Under the pieces are notes generated by a model, which was not told where the DNA came from, made no database searches, and saw nothing but the letters and a program-made list of their open reading frames with translations. Below, piece by piece: positions 1 through 10,460 of a stretch of DNA of 64,000 bases. The stretch spans positions 1 to 64,000 of the forward strand of contig JAEYVZ010000006.1 of the NCBI GenBank assembly GCA_023431405.1. Direction: 5' to 3'. A program made the translations under genes and the position numbers. How positions within the stretch are numbered: the first letter of the stretch is position 1; every line of letters begins with the position of its first letter. The stretch is from Actinomycetes bacterium (GTDB lineage: Bacteria > Actinomycetota > Actinomycetes > Actinomycetales > Microbacteriaceae).

Positions 1-1
1 G

Positions 2-760
2 GTGGCCCACCCCGCCGACGCGCCGGACGGCACGTCCGACGCCTACCTGCGTCTGCACGCGCTCTCCCACAGGCTCGTCGTGCCCAACGACGTGAATCTC
101 GACGGGATCTTCCGCCACCTGCCGAACGTCGCGTGGACGAACGCCGGCCCCGTGCACCCGGACGACCTCACCCGTCTCCGGCCGTCGTTGCAGCGCGCCG
201 GCATCCAGGTGCAGGGTCTCGACAAATTCCCGCGGCTGACCGACTACGTCGTGCCGCCAGGCGTTCGCATCGCGGATGCCGCGCGGGTTCGGCTGGGCGC
301 CTACCTCTCCCCCGGCACCACGGTGATGCACGAGGGGTTCGTCAACTTCAACGCCGGCACGCTCGGCGCCTCCATGGTCGAGGGGCGCATCTCCCAGGGC
401 GTCGTCGTGGGCGACGGCAGTGACATCGGTGGCGGCGCCTCGATCATGGGCACCCTCTCGGGGGGCGGCAGCCACCGCGTCGCCATCGGCGCCCGCACGC
501 TCCTGGGAGCCAACTCCGGGATCGGCATCTCGCTCGGAGACGACTGCGTGGTCGAAGCGGGCCTGTACGTGACAGCCGGGTCGAAGATCGTGCTGGCAGA
601 CGAACCCGCCACGGCCGACGGGAAGCGCCCTTCGGTCAAGGGAGCGGAGCTGTCAGGGCGCGACGGCATCCTCTTCCGACGCAACAGCCTCTCCGGCGCC
701 ATCGAATCGGTGCGCCGGGCGGGCGTGGGAGTGACGCTCAACGAGGCTCTCCACGCCTGA
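2..760 (+). CDS. dapD: 2,3,4,5-tetrahydropyridine-2,6-dicarboxylate N-succinyltransferase, 5' truncated by window edge
   Basis: Cytosolic enzyme that succinylates tetrahydrodipicolinate in the succinylase branch of lysine/diaminopimelate synthesis. The visible 252 residues carry the left-handed beta-helix hexapeptide repeats, including [34 protein letters not shown] and [20 protein letters not shown], all typical of actinobacterial DapD. The family is about 315 residues, so roughly 65 N-terminal residues lie to the left of the window; the GTG at base 2 is only an in-frame codon, not the start. The protein ends normally (NEALHA). The dapC aminotransferase of the same pathway lies 2 kb downstream on the other strand, so the pathway is clustered but not one operon. 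Confidence 0.95.
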   Translation: MAHPADAPDGTSDAYLRLHALSHRLVVPNDVNLDGIFRHLPNVAWTNAGPVHPDDLTRLRPSLQRAGIQVQGLDKFPRLTDYVVPPGVRIADAARVRLGAYLSPGTTVMHEGFVNFNAGTLGASMVEGRISQGVVVGDGSDIGGGASIMGTLSGGGSHRVAIGARTLLGANSGIGISLGDDCVVEAGLYVTAGSKIVLADEPATADGKRPSVKGAELSGRDGILFRRNSLSGAIESVRRAGVGVTLNEALHA

Positions 761-792
761 GCCGGCCTCTCCGGGACCGACGCGGATCCGGG

Positions 793-1224
793 TCAGCCGC
801 GCAACGCGGCGGCCCGGGCTTCGCGATGCTCATCCTCGCTGATCACACCGCGGGCGAAGAGGTCGTCGAGTTCGCGCAGGCGTTCCTCCAGGGAGCGGGC
901 ACCAGTCCCCTGCTCGGCGGACGCGGGGCGCAGGACGTCGCTGCGAAGGACCTTCGCGGCGACCGCCGCATCGACCGTGAAGGGGTCGGCCCCGGCATCC
1001 TTCAGGATGCGGTATTTGCGCACTCCCACGACGACGCTGAAGATCGCACCGCCGACGATGAGCAGCAGGACGATGCCGAAGAACCCCTCGATGCCGGTGC
1101 TCATGCCCATTCCGGGCGTGACGATGTCGGGGCCGAACCCGACGCCGTCCGAGCCGATGCCGCCGACGTCGATGGAATCGCCGAAGTCATCTGCCCAGAC
1201 GAGGTGCATACGGTGGAGGTCCAT
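793..1224 (-). CDS. SHOCT-domain membrane protein, 143 aa
   Basis: Unknown function. The protein has one hydrophobic helix near residues 38-58 (FFGIVLLLIVGGAIFSVVVG), a basic juxtamembrane stretch, and a C-terminal SHOCT domain (SLEERLRELDDLFARGVISE), a short helical module found at the ends of many bacterial membrane proteins. The start is taken as ATG 1224 rather than GTG 1230, because a -10-like TAGGGT at 1231-1236 ends 7 nt before that A and a GTGACT (1254-1259) sits 17 bp upstream, predicting a leaderless mRNA. The gene is convergent with dapD and separated from it by only 32 bp. Confidence 0.75.
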   Translation of the reverse strand: MDLHRMHLVWADDFGDSIDVGGIGSDGVGFGPDIVTPGMGMSTGIEGFFGIVLLLIVGGAIFSVVVGVRKYRILKDAGADPFTVDAAVAAKVLRSDVLRPASAEQGTGARSLEERLRELDDLFARGVISEDEHREARAAALRG

Positions 1225-1284
1225 GCGCACACCCTACTGTCCCCCGGCTCGGGAGTCACTCGGCCAGCGGCGAGAGGAGCGTGG

Positions 1285-2577
1285 TCAGGCGCCCGGGTAG
1301 TCGCGCTGGGGCGAGCCCGTGTACAGCTGCTGAGGGCGCCCGATCTTCGTCTGGGGGTCGAGCTGCATCTCACGCCAGTGGGCGAGCCAGCCCGGAAGCC
1401 GCCCGATCGCGAACAGCACGGTGAACATGCGCGTGGGGAACCCCATCGCCTTGTAGATGACACCGGTGTAGAAGTCGACGTTCGGGTACAGACGACGCTC
1501 CTTGAAGTAGTCGTCGTTGAGCGCGATCTCCTCGAGTTCCTTCGCAAGGTCGAGGAGCGGATCGTGCACGCCGAGTTCCGCGAGCACCTCGTCTGCCGAC
1601 TCCTTCACGAGCTTCGCGCGCGGGTCGTAGTTCTTGTAGACACGGTGGCCGAAGCCCATGAGCTTGACCCCGTCTTCCTTGTTCTTCACCCGCTCGACGA
1701 AGCGCTGCACCGACTCTCCGGAGTCACGGATGCGGGCGAGCATGTCGAGGACGGCTTCGTTCGCGCCCCCGTGGAGCGGGCCATACAAGGCGTTGATCCC
1801 TGCCGAGACCGAGGAGAACTGGTTGGCGCCGGTCGACCCGACCAGTCGGACCGTGGAGGTCGACGCGTTCTGCTCGTGGTCCTCGTGGAGGATCAGCAGC
1901 CGCTCGAGCGCGCGAGAGGTCACCGGGTTGACCTCGTAGTTCTCTGCGAGGACACCGAAGTTGAGCTTCAAGAAGTTGTCGACGAAGCTCAACGAGTTGT
2001 CGGGGTACAGGAAAGCCTGGCCGATGCTCTTCTTGTGCGCGTAGGCGGCGATCACCGGCAGCTTCGCGAGAAGACGGATGGTGTTGAGCTCGATGTGCTC
2101 GGGGTTGTTGGGGTCGGACTGGCCCTCGTAGTAGGTCGACAGCGCGGCCGTCGCTGCGGAGAGCATCGACATGGGGTGCGCCGTGTGGGGCAGCGCGGAG
2201 AAGAAGCGCTTGAGGTCTTCGTGAAGGAGCGTGTGACGACGGATCTTCTCGTCCCACTCGGCGAGCTCGTCTGCCGTGGGCAGCTCGCCGTAGAGCAGCA
2301 GCCACGCCACTTCGAGGTATGTGCTGTTCTTCGCGATCTGCTCGATCGGGTAACCGCGGTAGCGGAGGATGCCCTCGTCGCCGTCGATGAAGGTGATCGC
2401 CGACTTCGTCGCCGACGTGTTCACGAAGCCGTAGTCGAGCGCCGTGTGGCCCGTCTGCTTCGTGAAGGTCGAGAAGTCGACGCTCGGAGTCCCTTCGGTT
2501 CCCTGGAGGATCGGCAACTGCGCTGTGCGGTCACCGATGGTGACGGTGGCCTGCTGGGGGGATCCCGACTCGCTCAC
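1285..2577 (-). CDS. gltA: Citrate synthase
   Basis: Condenses acetyl-CoA and oxaloacetate to citrate, the entry step of the TCA cycle, in the cytosol. At 430 residues it is the type II hexameric-class length. Visible family motifs are GPLHGGANEAV with a catalytic His, GFGHRVYKNYDPRAK with the second conserved His and Arg, and DFYTGVIYKAMGFP with the catalytic Asp. The GTG start at 2577 is supported by a strong AAGGAGG seven bases upstream. The 114-bp gap before dapC holds a candidate promoter with a palindrome in its spacer (2655-2683), so the gene is probably transcribed on its own. Confidence 0.97.
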   Translation of the reverse strand: MSESGSPQQATVTIGDRTAQLPILQGTEGTPSVDFSTFTKQTGHTALDYGFVNTSATKSAITFIDGDEGILRYRGYPIEQIAKNSTYLEVAWLLLYGELPTADELAEWDEKIRRHTLLHEDLKRFFSALPHTAHPMSMLSAATAALSTYYEGQSDPNNPEHIELNTIRLLAKLPVIAAYAHKKSIGQAFLYPDNSLSFVDNFLKLNFGVLAENYEVNPVTSRALERLLILHEDHEQNASTSTVRLVGSTGANQFSSVSAGINALYGPLHGGANEAVLDMLARIRDSGESVQRFVERVKNKEDGVKLMGFGHRVYKNYDPRAKLVKESADEVLAELGVHDPLLDLAKELEEIALNDDYFKERRLYPNVDFYTGVIYKAMGFPTRMFTVLFAIGRLPGWLAHWREMQLDPQTKIGRPQQLYTGSPQRDYPGA

Positions 2578-2654
2578 GAAGCCTCCTTGCGGTCGATCTG
2601 GGCGTCCTTACAGCCTAGTGCGCTACGAGGCCTACTCCGGACTCCGCCAAAGGA

Positions 2655-2683
2655 AGTAACGATCCGCTCACGGATACCTACAA
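2655..2683 (-). promoter_or_regulatory. Candidate gltA promoter with palindrome in the -35/-10 spacer
   Basis: On the minus strand TTGTAG (2678-2683) is followed after exactly 17 bp by GTTACT (2655-2660). The spacer contains the inverted repeat ATCCG-N4-CGGAT (2662-2675). This predicts a leader of about 70 nt. An inverted repeat between the two promoter elements is a common place for a repressor operator, but it could also act as a weak terminator for the dapC transcript. The promoter matches are only 4/6 and 3/6. Confidence 0.35.
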
Positions 2684-2691
2684 AAGGTCGC

Positions 2692-3798
2692 TCAGAGTGA
2701 TGCGAGCCGCCGGGCCGCCTCAGCGATGCGCTCGTCGGTCGCCGTCAGCGAGAAGCGCACATGGTTCGGGAAATGCTCGCCGTAGAAGTGACCCGGTCCG
2801 GCGAGGATGCCGAGATCGGCAAGGCGCGCCAACGAATCCCAGGCGTCCTCACCCGCAGTCGCCCACAGGTACAGGCCCCCCTCGCTGTGGTCGACGCGGA
2901 AGCCGGCCGCCTCGACCGCCGGCTTCAGGACGCCTCGTCGTCGCGCATAGACATCGCGCTGCTGCGCGACGTGCGCGTCGTCGCCCAGGGCGGCGACCAT
3001 CGCCGCCTGCACAGGTGCGGGAAGCATCAGTCCGAGGTGCTTGCGTGCCGTCAGAAGGGCGGCGACCACGACCGGATCACCGGCGACGAACGCCGCTCGA
3101 TAGCCGGCGAGGTTCGACTGCTTGCTGAGGGAGTAGACGGACAGGATCCCCGACATGTCGCCGTCGGTCACACGTGGGTCGAGGACGCTGGGCACGCGAT
3201 CGGTCGCCCACGGCCCCTCCCAGCCGAGCTCCGCGTAGCACTCGTCGGATGCCAGCACCGCCCCGATCTCCCGTGCCCGCTCGACGGCGGCGCGGAGCTC
3301 TTCGACGCTCAGGACGCGACCATCGGGGTTGCCCGGTGAATTGATCCACACCAGCCGGGTCTCCGCAGGCCACTGCGCCGGATCGTCGGCCGCGACGGGC
3401 GTCGCGCCCACGAGGCGCGCTCCCACCTCGTAGGTGGGATAGGCGGCGCGGGGGTGCACGACGGCATCCCCGGGACCGACGTCGAGCAGGAGCGGAAGCA
3501 GCGCGACGAGCTCCTTGGACCCGACCGTGGGAAGCACACCGTCGACCGGCAGCCCGGGAACGCCCCGTCGTCGCGCGTACCACTCGACGATCGCCTCCCG
3601 CAGCTGCGGGGTCCCCATCGTCTGCGGGTAGGCGTGCGCATCGGTCGCCTCCGTCAGAGCGCTCGCCACGATGCGCGGCGTGGGATCGACGGGCGATCCG
3701 ATCGAGAGGTCGACGATCCCGCCGGGATGAGCGCGAGCCTTCTGCGCGAAGGGCGCGACGGCATCCCACGGGTAGTCGGCGAGGTCGCGGACGCCCAT
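2692..3798 (-). CDS. dapC: Succinyldiaminopimelate transaminase
   Basis: PLP-dependent class I/II aminotransferase (fold type I), 368 aa, that makes N-succinyl-LL-diaminopimelate from the keto product of DapD. The PLP lysine is in SVYSLSKQSNLAGYR; INSPGNPDG and ASDECYAELGW are the conserved cofactor-binding segments. The ATG at 3798 overlaps the fdxA stop (ATGA), so the reading frame was not extended upstream even though it stays open. Placement directly behind a 7Fe ferredoxin is the usual actinobacterial arrangement fdxA-dapC. Named dapC from that context and from nearby dapD; general aminotransferases look similar. Confidence 0.9.
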   Translation of the reverse strand: MGVRDLADYPWDAVAPFAQKARAHPGGIVDLSIGSPVDPTPRIVASALTEATDAHAYPQTMGTPQLREAIVEWYARRRGVPGLPVDGVLPTVGSKELVALLPLLLDVGPGDAVVHPRAAYPTYEVGARLVGATPVAADDPAQWPAETRLVWINSPGNPDGRVLSVEELRAAVERAREIGAVLASDECYAELGWEGPWATDRVPSVLDPRVTDGDMSGILSVYSLSKQSNLAGYRAAFVAGDPVVVAALLTARKHLGLMLPAPVQAAMVAALGDDAHVAQQRDVYARRRGVLKPAVEAAGFRVDHSEGGLYLWATAGEDAWDSLARLADLGILAGPGHFYGEHFPNHVRFSLTATDERIAEAARRLASL

Positions 3799-4118
3799 CA
3801 GTGCGACTGCGGCGGCAGGGCGGCGATGACGGGGTGGTCCTTGGGGATCACACCGATCTTGGCAGCGCCGCCGGGCGATCCGATGTCGTCGAAGAACTCC
3901 ACGTTCGCGGTGTAGTAGTCCTGCCACTCGGCAGGGAGGTCGTCTTCGTAGTAGATCGCCTCGACCGGGCACACAGGCTCGCAGGCGCCGCAGTCCACGC
4001 ATTCGTCAGGGTGGATGTACAGCGATCGCTCACCCTCGTAGATGCAGTCGACGGGGCACTCGTCGATGCACGCACGGTCCTTCACATCCACACACGGCAG
4101 GGCGATCACATACGTCAC
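3798..4118 (-). CDS. fdxA: Seven-iron ferredoxin
   Basis: Small cytosolic electron carrier of 106 aa. Two Fe-S binding segments are visible in the first 55 residues: [17 protein letters not shown] (3Fe-4S type spacing) and [15 protein letters not shown] (4Fe-4S CxxCxxCxxxCP), as in mycobacterial FdxA. The start is GTG 4118. A TAGACT (4125-4130) ends exactly 7 nt upstream and there is no Shine-Dalgarno sequence, so the mRNA is probably leaderless. The stop overlaps the dapC ATG, so the two genes form one transcript. Confidence 0.95.
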   Translation of the reverse strand: MTYVIALPCVDVKDRACIDECPVDCIYEGERSLYIHPDECVDCGACEPVCPVEAIYYEDDLPAEWQDYYTANVEFFDDIGSPGGAAKIGVIPKDHPVIAALPPQSH

Positions 4119-4124
4119 CCGACC

Positions 4125-4130
4125 AGTCTA
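4125..4130 (-). promoter_or_regulatory. -10 element of leaderless fdxA-dapC transcript
   Basis: TAGACT on the minus strand ends 7 nt before the GTG of fdxA, placing the likely transcription start on the first base of the codon. No convincing -35 is present. Confidence 0.5.
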
Positions 4131-4138
4131 GTTCGTCG

Positions 4139-4543
4139 TCAGGGTGAAGGATCGCGCGGCGCCGCAGCCGGCGTCTGTGCCGACACCGCCGGCCAGGCGA
4201 CCACGATCGCGGTGATGATGGGCACGGCCAGGGTCCAGACGATCCCCGTCGAGACGGTGCCGTCGACCGGCTGCGGAACGATCACGGAGCCGCCCGGCCC
4301 GGCGCCGGAGAAGACGAGGGTCGCGAGCATGAGGCCGAGACCGGTCGCCAGCGCCGACCAACGATCCGCCGTCAGCAGGCGCACGGCGGAGACGATCGCG
4401 GCCGCGCCGACGATCGCGACGATGAGGCCCACGGGGAACCAGGACCAGCCGGCGGCCTGGCCGATCGTTCCCGCGACGCCGTAGACGACACCGACGACCA
4501 GCGCCACCACCCACGTGCCCGCACGCGTCACCGTCATACTCAC
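4139..4543 (-). CDS. Small four-helix membrane protein (DUF6113-like), 134 aa
   Basis: Function unknown. About four hydrophobic segments cover residues 9-30, 34-55, 65-82 and 103-121, with a proline/alanine-rich cytosolic or extracytosolic tail. It resembles conserved Microbacteriaceae membrane proteins grouped as DUF6113; that name is from memory and unverified. The GTG at 4543 begins 7 nt after a TAGACT (4550-4555), again a leaderless arrangement; an ATG two codons in is the alternative. It lies between azlCD and fdxA on the same strand, with only 18-20 bp to either neighbour. Confidence 0.7.
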   Translation of the reverse strand: MSMTVTRAGTWVVALVVGVVYGVAGTIGQAAGWSWFPVGLIVAIVGAAAIVSAVRLLTADRWSALATGLGLMLATLVFSGAGPGGSVIVPQPVDGTVSTGIVWTLAVPIITAIVVAWPAVSAQTPAAAPRDPSP

Positions 4544-4561
4544 CGCGTCAGTCTAGGCCGC

Positions 4562-4876
4562 TCACGCCGCCCAGCCCCACAGGCGCAGAAGCGCGGCGAT
4601 CACCGCCGCCGCGACGACCACCACGAGGAAGGGGGCGCGCACGATCAGCAGGCCGGCGGCCACCAGGAGCGCCGGCACCCGGGCGTCGACGACGATCTGC
4701 TGGCCGACGCCGAGGGTCTGGACGGCCACGAGCGCCGCCAGGAGCGCGACGGTGAGCAGATCGATGATGCGCGAGGGAGCGGGCGCCTCGAACAGTCGCG
4801 GAGGGATCAGGTAGCCGACGCCCTTCAGCGCCACGCAGACGATCGCCGCGACGGTCACCGCGGTCCACAGCGTCAT
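4562..4876 (-). CDS. azlD: AzlD-family branched-chain amino acid exporter small subunit
   Basis: 104-residue hydrophobic protein with three to four membrane helices, the small partner of AzlC (BrnE of the BrnFE exporter in corynebacteria), which exports branched-chain amino acids or methionine. Characteristic features are the short N-terminal helix (LWTAVTVAAIVCVALKG), a YLIPPRLFE segment and a central ARVPALLVAAG segment. The ATG at 4876 overlaps the azlC stop (ATGA), so the pair is translationally coupled. The substrate is inferred from the family only. Confidence 0.85.
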   Translation of the reverse strand: MTLWTAVTVAAIVCVALKGVGYLIPPRLFEAPAPSRIIDLLTVALLAALVAVQTLGVGQQIVVDARVPALLVAAGLLIVRAPFLVVVVAAAVIAALLRLWGWAA

Positions 4877-5607
4877 GACTCCCCCGCCGCCCGCCCGGCA
4901 TCCGCGGCGCCGAGCCAGTTCGTCCACCCCACGACGACCGCCACGACCGCCGCGACCAGCACCGGGATGCCGGCCATCAGCACCGGTGTCAACGCGGTGG
5001 CCACCACCGCCGCCGCGACCCCCACGGCGACCGCCTGCCGACGCCGGAGCCTCGGCCACAGGAGGGCGAGGAAGGCGGCGGCTGCGGCCGCATCCAGCCC
5101 ATAGGCGCGGGGATCGCCGAGCACGTCACCGAGAAGCGCTCCGGCAAGCGTCGAGAGGTTCCAGCCGATCCAGATGCCGATGCCGGTCACCCAGAAACCC
5201 ACGAGGCGGGCCCGTCGATGGGTCTGCGCAAGCGACACGGCCGTCGACTCGTCGATGGTGAAGTGCGCCGCCGCCGCGCGCCGCCACCGTCCCGCGCCGA
5301 TCACGGGCGACATACGGAGCCCGTACGCGAGGTTCCGAGCGCCCAAGAGGCCCGCCGATGCGATGGCTGCGGGGGCGGCGGCGATCCCGCCTGCACCGAT
5401 GACGCCGACGAAGGCGAACTGCGACCCCCCGGTGAACATGAGCAGGCTGAGCACGCACGTCTGCCAGACGTCGAGACCGGATGCCACGGACAGCGCGCCG
5501 AACGAGACACCGTAGGCGCTGGTCGCGAGGGCGACGCTCACACCCTCGCGCCGAGCGCGGCGCACCTCGATTTCCTCGCCGTGATCCTGCGGATGCACCG
5601 ATGCCAT
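4873..5607 (-). CDS. azlC: AzlC-family branched-chain amino acid exporter large subunit
   Basis: 244-residue inner-membrane permease, BrnF-like. The N-terminal segment (AYGVSFGALSVASGLDVWQT), MFTGGSQFAFVGV and LGARNLAYGLRMSP are family signatures; about seven helices follow. The ATG at 5607 was chosen because a GATGAT (5614-5619) ends 7 nt upstream, with TTGACG (5637-5642) 17 bp further up, predicting a leaderless mRNA; longer in-frame extension upstream has no family similarity. It is divergent from an XRE-cupin regulator 64 bp away, which is the likely local regulator. Confidence 0.92.
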   Translation of the reverse strand: MASVHPQDHGEEIEVRRARREGVSVALATSAYGVSFGALSVASGLDVWQTCVLSLLMFTGGSQFAFVGVIGAGGIAAAPAAIASAGLLGARNLAYGLRMSPVIGAGRWRRAAAAHFTIDESTAVSLAQTHRRARLVGFWVTGIGIWIGWNLSTLAGALLGDVLGDPRAYGLDAAAAAAFLALLWPRLRRRQAVAVGVAAAVVATALTPVLMAGIPVLVAAVVAVVVGWTNWLGAADAGRAAGES

Positions 5608-5613
5608 GGTCAC

Positions 5614-5665
5614 ATCATCCGCGCGCGGCAATCGTTCGTCAAATCGCACGATCGTTTGACATACT
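5614..5665. promoter_or_regulatory. Divergent azlC / XRE-cupin promoter and operator region
   Basis: Minus-strand TTGACG (5637-5642), 17 bp, GATGAT (5614-5619) serves azlC; plus-strand CATACT (5660-5665) serves the regulator. Both -10s end 7 nt before their start codons. Between them lies an inverted repeat GTCAAA-N11-TTTGAC (5638-5660) and a near direct repeat ATCGTTCGTC / ATCGTTTGAC (5631-5640, 5651-5660) spaced exactly 20 bp, i.e. on the same face of the helix. The operator overlaps the azlC -35 and abuts the regulator's -10, so it could control both. Confidence 0.6.
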
Positions 5666-5671
5666 GAACGC

Positions 5672-6220
5672 ATGGAGAGCCTCGGACCCCGTATCGCGCA
5701 GGTCCTGCGCCGGGAGCGCGACCGCGCCGGCCTGAGCGTGTCAGAACTCGCTCGTCGGGCCAACGTGTCGAAGGCGACCGTCTCGCAGCTCGAGGGAGGG
5801 GCAGGAAACCCGAGCGTGGAGACCCTGTGGGCCATCGCCACCGCGCTGGGGGTGCCGTTCGCGGTGTTCGTCGACGATCCTCGGGAAGGACCCCAGCTCA
5901 TCCGGGCGGCCGACCACCCCGGCATCCGTTCCGCCGAATCGCCTTATGAGGCGCTCCTGCTCGCCGCCGGCGCCCCGCAGGCGCGCAGCGACCTGTACCT
6001 CCTGCGGGCAGAGCCCGGCACCCCTCGGCGGTCGCTCCCTCACGCCCCCGGCACGACCGAGCACCTCGTGCTCGTGACCGGGCGCGCGCTGGCGGGGCCC
6101 GTCGACGCGCCGTTCGAACTCGCGCCCGGCGACTACCTCCGCTACGCGGGCGATGCGCCTCACGTGTTCGAAGCGCGGGACCCCGGCACCACCGCGGTAC
6201 TCGTATCCGAGGTGCGCTGA
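5672..6220 (+). CDS. XRE-family regulator with C-terminal cupin domain
   Basis: 182-residue DNA-binding protein. Residues 5-62 form a Cro/CI helix-turn-helix (SVSELARRANVSKATVSQLE is the recognition region) and residues about 105-180 form a cupin barrel (EHLVLVTGRALAGP, LAPGDYLRYAGDAPHVFEA) likely to bind a small ligand. Regulators of this class often control a divergent transporter, here azlCD; the shared 64-bp region carries matching repeats. The start ATG has no Shine-Dalgarno sequence and sits 7 nt after CATACT, so translation is probably leaderless. Ligand and mode (activator or repressor) are not known. Confidence 0.85.
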   Translation: MESLGPRIAQVLRRERDRAGLSVSELARRANVSKATVSQLEGGAGNPSVETLWAIATALGVPFAVFVDDPREGPQLIRAADHPGIRSAESPYEALLLAAGAPQARSDLYLLRAEPGTPRRSLPHAPGTTEHLVLVTGRALAGPVDAPFELAPGDYLRYAGDAPHVFEARDPGTTAVLVSEVR

Positions 6221-6235
6221 AGCTAGCCTTCCGTC

Positions 6236-6577
6236 ATGAGCAGGCTCGAGAAGATGGCGTTCGGCGTGATCTACCCTCTGTACGTGCAGAAGGTCGAACG
6301 CAAGGGGCGCACACGCGAGGAACTCGACGAGGTCATCACCTGGCTCACCGGCTACGACCACGCCACCATCGATGAGCACGTGCGCACCGGCACGCCCCTG
6401 CCCGAGTTCTTCGGCTCGGCACGGATGAACCCGAACGCGTCGCTCATCACGGGCGTGATCTGCGGGTTGCGCGTCGAAGAGATCGACGACCCGTTCATGC
6501 GGAACGTGCGCTACCTCGACAAGCTCGTCGACGAACTCGCCCGCGGAAAGGCGATGGCGAAGGTTCTGCGCGCCTGA
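6236..6577 (+). CDS. DUF2200 family protein
   Basis: 113-residue soluble protein of unknown function that matches the DUF2200 family over its whole length, including the conserved KMAFGVIYPLYVQKVERKGR start, a WLTGYD segment and a FFGSARMNPNASLITGVICG core. Preceded by TAGCCT (6224-6229) exactly 7 nt before the ATG, without Shine-Dalgarno, so it probably has its own leaderless promoter although it follows the regulator by only 15 bp. Convergent with typA. Confidence 0.85.
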   Translation: MSRLEKMAFGVIYPLYVQKVERKGRTREELDEVITWLTGYDHATIDEHVRTGTPLPEFFGSARMNPNASLITGVICGLRVEEIDDPFMRNVRYLDKLVDELARGKAMAKVLRA

Positions 6578-6616
6578 CGCGCGCCCCACGGCGAAAAGGT
6601 CAGCGGCGAGACCAGG

Positions 6617-8530
<1,914 letters not shown>

Positions 8531-8578
8531 GAAGGTGTTCCTAAGCAGAATGGGGTTTCGCCGGGATGCCGACGTTCC

Positions 8579-8584
8579 ATTCTA
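8579..8584 (-). promoter_or_regulatory. Probable typA -10 element
   Basis: TAGAAT (5/6 to TATAAT) on the minus strand, about 49 nt upstream of the typA ATG, predicts a transcription start near 8572. I see no good -35 match at the usual distance. Confidence 0.4.
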
Positions 8585-8625
8585 CAAGCGTGAGCCTCGA
8601 CCGGCGCACGCCCCTCTCGTCAGGG

Positions 8626-10428
8626 TCAGCTCTCGGCGCGCTCGCCGGTCTGCTGAAGCAGCGCCGCACGCGCTTCGCGACGCACGCGCTGTTCCTCCGG
8701 GTTCGGGACCGGCACCGCAGCGATGAGCCGCTGCGTGTACGGGTCCTGCGCTCCACGCAGGATCTGGTCGCGCGTTCCCGTTTCCACGAGCTTGCCGTGG
8801 TGCATCACCGCGATGCGGTGGGCGAGGATGTCGACGACTGCCAGGTCGTGGCTGATGAACAGGCAGGCGAACTGCAGCTGGGCCTGGAGCTCCTGGAGGA
8901 GATCGAGGAAGCGTGCCTGCACCGACACGTCGAGCGCGGAGGTCGGCTCATCGGCCACGAGCAGCTGCGGCGCGAGAGCCAGGGCGCGGGCGATGCCCAC
9001 GCGCTGGCGCTGACCACCGGACAGCTCGTGAGGGAACCGGTTGCGGTACGACGAGGGCAGCTCCACCTGGTCGAGGAGCTCCTCGACGCGCCGGTCGAGG
9101 TCACGGCCCTTGGCCACGTCGGCGAGGAGGATCGGCTCGCCGATCGACTGTCCGATGGGCATGCGCGGATTGAGCGACGAGGCCGGGTCCTGGAACACGA
9201 TGCCGGTCTTGCGACGGATCGCGAACAGGTCCTTCTGCGTGGCATGCGAGATGTCGGTGCCCACGGTCATGAGCTTGCCCTCGGCGATCGGAAGGAGCCC
9301 GATGGCCGCACGACCGAGCGTGGTCTTGCCCGAACCCGACTCGCCGACGAGCCCGACGATCTCGCCGGGGTAGATGTCGAGGTCGATGTGCTCCGCCGCG
9401 CGGAAGGCGGGGATCCGGCCGCGCTTCGGATAGTCGATCGCGACGTCCTGGAACGACAGCACCGGGGTGCGCGTCTCGATCGTCTCCTCCGCGGCCTCGG
9501 AGGCGCGCTCGCGGATCGACGACACCGAGGGCAGATCGGGCGCGACGACGTCGGCCACGCCAGCCTCGGCCTCCTCGAGCACGCCGAGACCGAGGTGAGG
9601 CACCGCTGCCAGCAGCTGCTGGGTGTAGGGGTGCTCGGGGGCGTGGAAGATCTTCTCCACGGTCCCGGTCTCGACGACGATGCCGTTCTTCATGACCATG
9701 ATGCGGTCGGCGAGGTCGGCCACCACGCCCATGTCGTGCGTGATGAGGATGATCGCCGAGTCGAGACGCTTGCGGAGGTTGCGGAGAAGGTCCAGCACCT
9801 CCGCCTGCACCGTGACATCGAGCGCGGTGGTCGGCTCGTCTGCGATGAGCAGCAGCGGGTCGCACGAGATCGACTGCGCGATCATCGCACGCTGACGCTG
9901 ACCACCCGACAGCTGGTGCGGGTACTTGTGGAACGACTGCTCCGGGTTCGGCATCTCGACCATGCGCAGAAGCTCGACAGCGCGTTCCTTCGCGGCACTC
10001 GGCGCGAGGTCGCGATCGTGGGAGCGCAGCGCTTCGGTGATCTGGAAGCCGATCGTGTAGACCGGGTTCAACGCCGTCATCGGCTCCTGGAAGATCACGG
10101 AGATCTCGTTGCCACGGAGCGCCCGCAGCGTCGCCTCGTCGGCTCCGCGCAGCTCGCGTCCGACGAGCTTGATCGAGCCGGTGACGCGCGCGTTCTCGGG
10201 CAGGAGGCCGAGCAGCGCCATGGAGCTCGTGCTCTTCCCGGAGCCCGACTCGCCCACGATGGCGAGCACCTCGCCGCGGCGAACCTCGTAGTTCATCCCG
10301 ATCGCGGCCGGGTAGAACTCACCCTCCACCCAGAAGTCGACACCGAGGTCGTTGACCTCGAGGATCATCTCGGGCATGGCCTCTCGCGCGGCGGAGGCCT
10401 GCGCGTCGATGCCCATCGTTTCAGTCAT
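8626..10428 (-). CDS. Fused double ATPase of peptide/nickel-type ABC importer (DppD-DppF)
   Basis: 600-residue cytosolic protein with two complete ABC cassettes. Cassette 1 (about residues 25-270) has Walker [10 protein letters not shown], signature LSGGQRQR and Walker [13 protein letters not shown]; cassette 2 (about 325-570) has [17 protein letters not shown] and [12 protein letters not shown]. Each is followed by the oligopeptide-family C-terminal region ([24 protein letters not shown]). It powers the DppB/DppC permease encoded upstream. Start set at ATG 10428, with GGGAC upstream; ATG 10443 is possible but has no ribosome binding site. It is separated from dppC by an opposite-strand gene, and the intergenic space to that gene is only 32 bp. 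Confidence 0.93.
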   Translation of the reverse strand: MTETMGIDAQASAAREAMPEMILEVNDLGVDFWVEGEFYPAAIGMNYEVRRGEVLAIVGESGSGKSTSSMALLGLLPENARVTGSIKLVGRELRGADEATLRALRGNEISVIFQEPMTALNPVYTIGFQITEALRSHDRDLAPSAAKERAVELLRMVEMPNPEQSFHKYPHQLSGGQRQRAMIAQSISCDPLLLIADEPTTALDVTVQAEVLDLLRNLRKRLDSAIILITHDMGVVADLADRIMVMKNGIVVETGTVEKIFHAPEHPYTQQLLAAVPHLGLGVLEEAEAGVADVVAPDLPSVSSIRERASEAAEETIETRTPVLSFQDVAIDYPKRGRIPAFRAAEHIDLDIYPGEIVGLVGESGSGKTTLGRAAIGLLPIAEGKLMTVGTDISHATQKDLFAIRRKTGIVFQDPASSLNPRMPIGQSIGEPILLADVAKGRDLDRRVEELLDQVELPSSYRNRFPHELSGGQRQRVGIARALALAPQLLVADEPTSALDVSVQARFLDLLQELQAQLQFACLFISHDLAVVDILAHRIAVMHHGKLVETGTRDQILRGAQDPYTQRLIAAVPVPNPEEQRVRREARAALLQQTGERAES

Positions 10429-10460
10429 TCGTTGCTGTCCCATCTGGAAAACTGGACGTC

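Noticed and set aside
826..2700. A 624-codon open frame on the plus strand over gltA
   Set aside because: It is antisense to the SHOCT gene and citrate synthase; its composition (long runs of Val, Arg, Glu, Asp) is the mirror image of a GC-rich gene, and no family motif is seen.
3799..4002. Extended dapC start inside fdxA
   Set aside because: The extension reads Arg-rich antisense-like sequence across fdxA; ATG 3798 overlapping the fdxA stop is a cleaner start.
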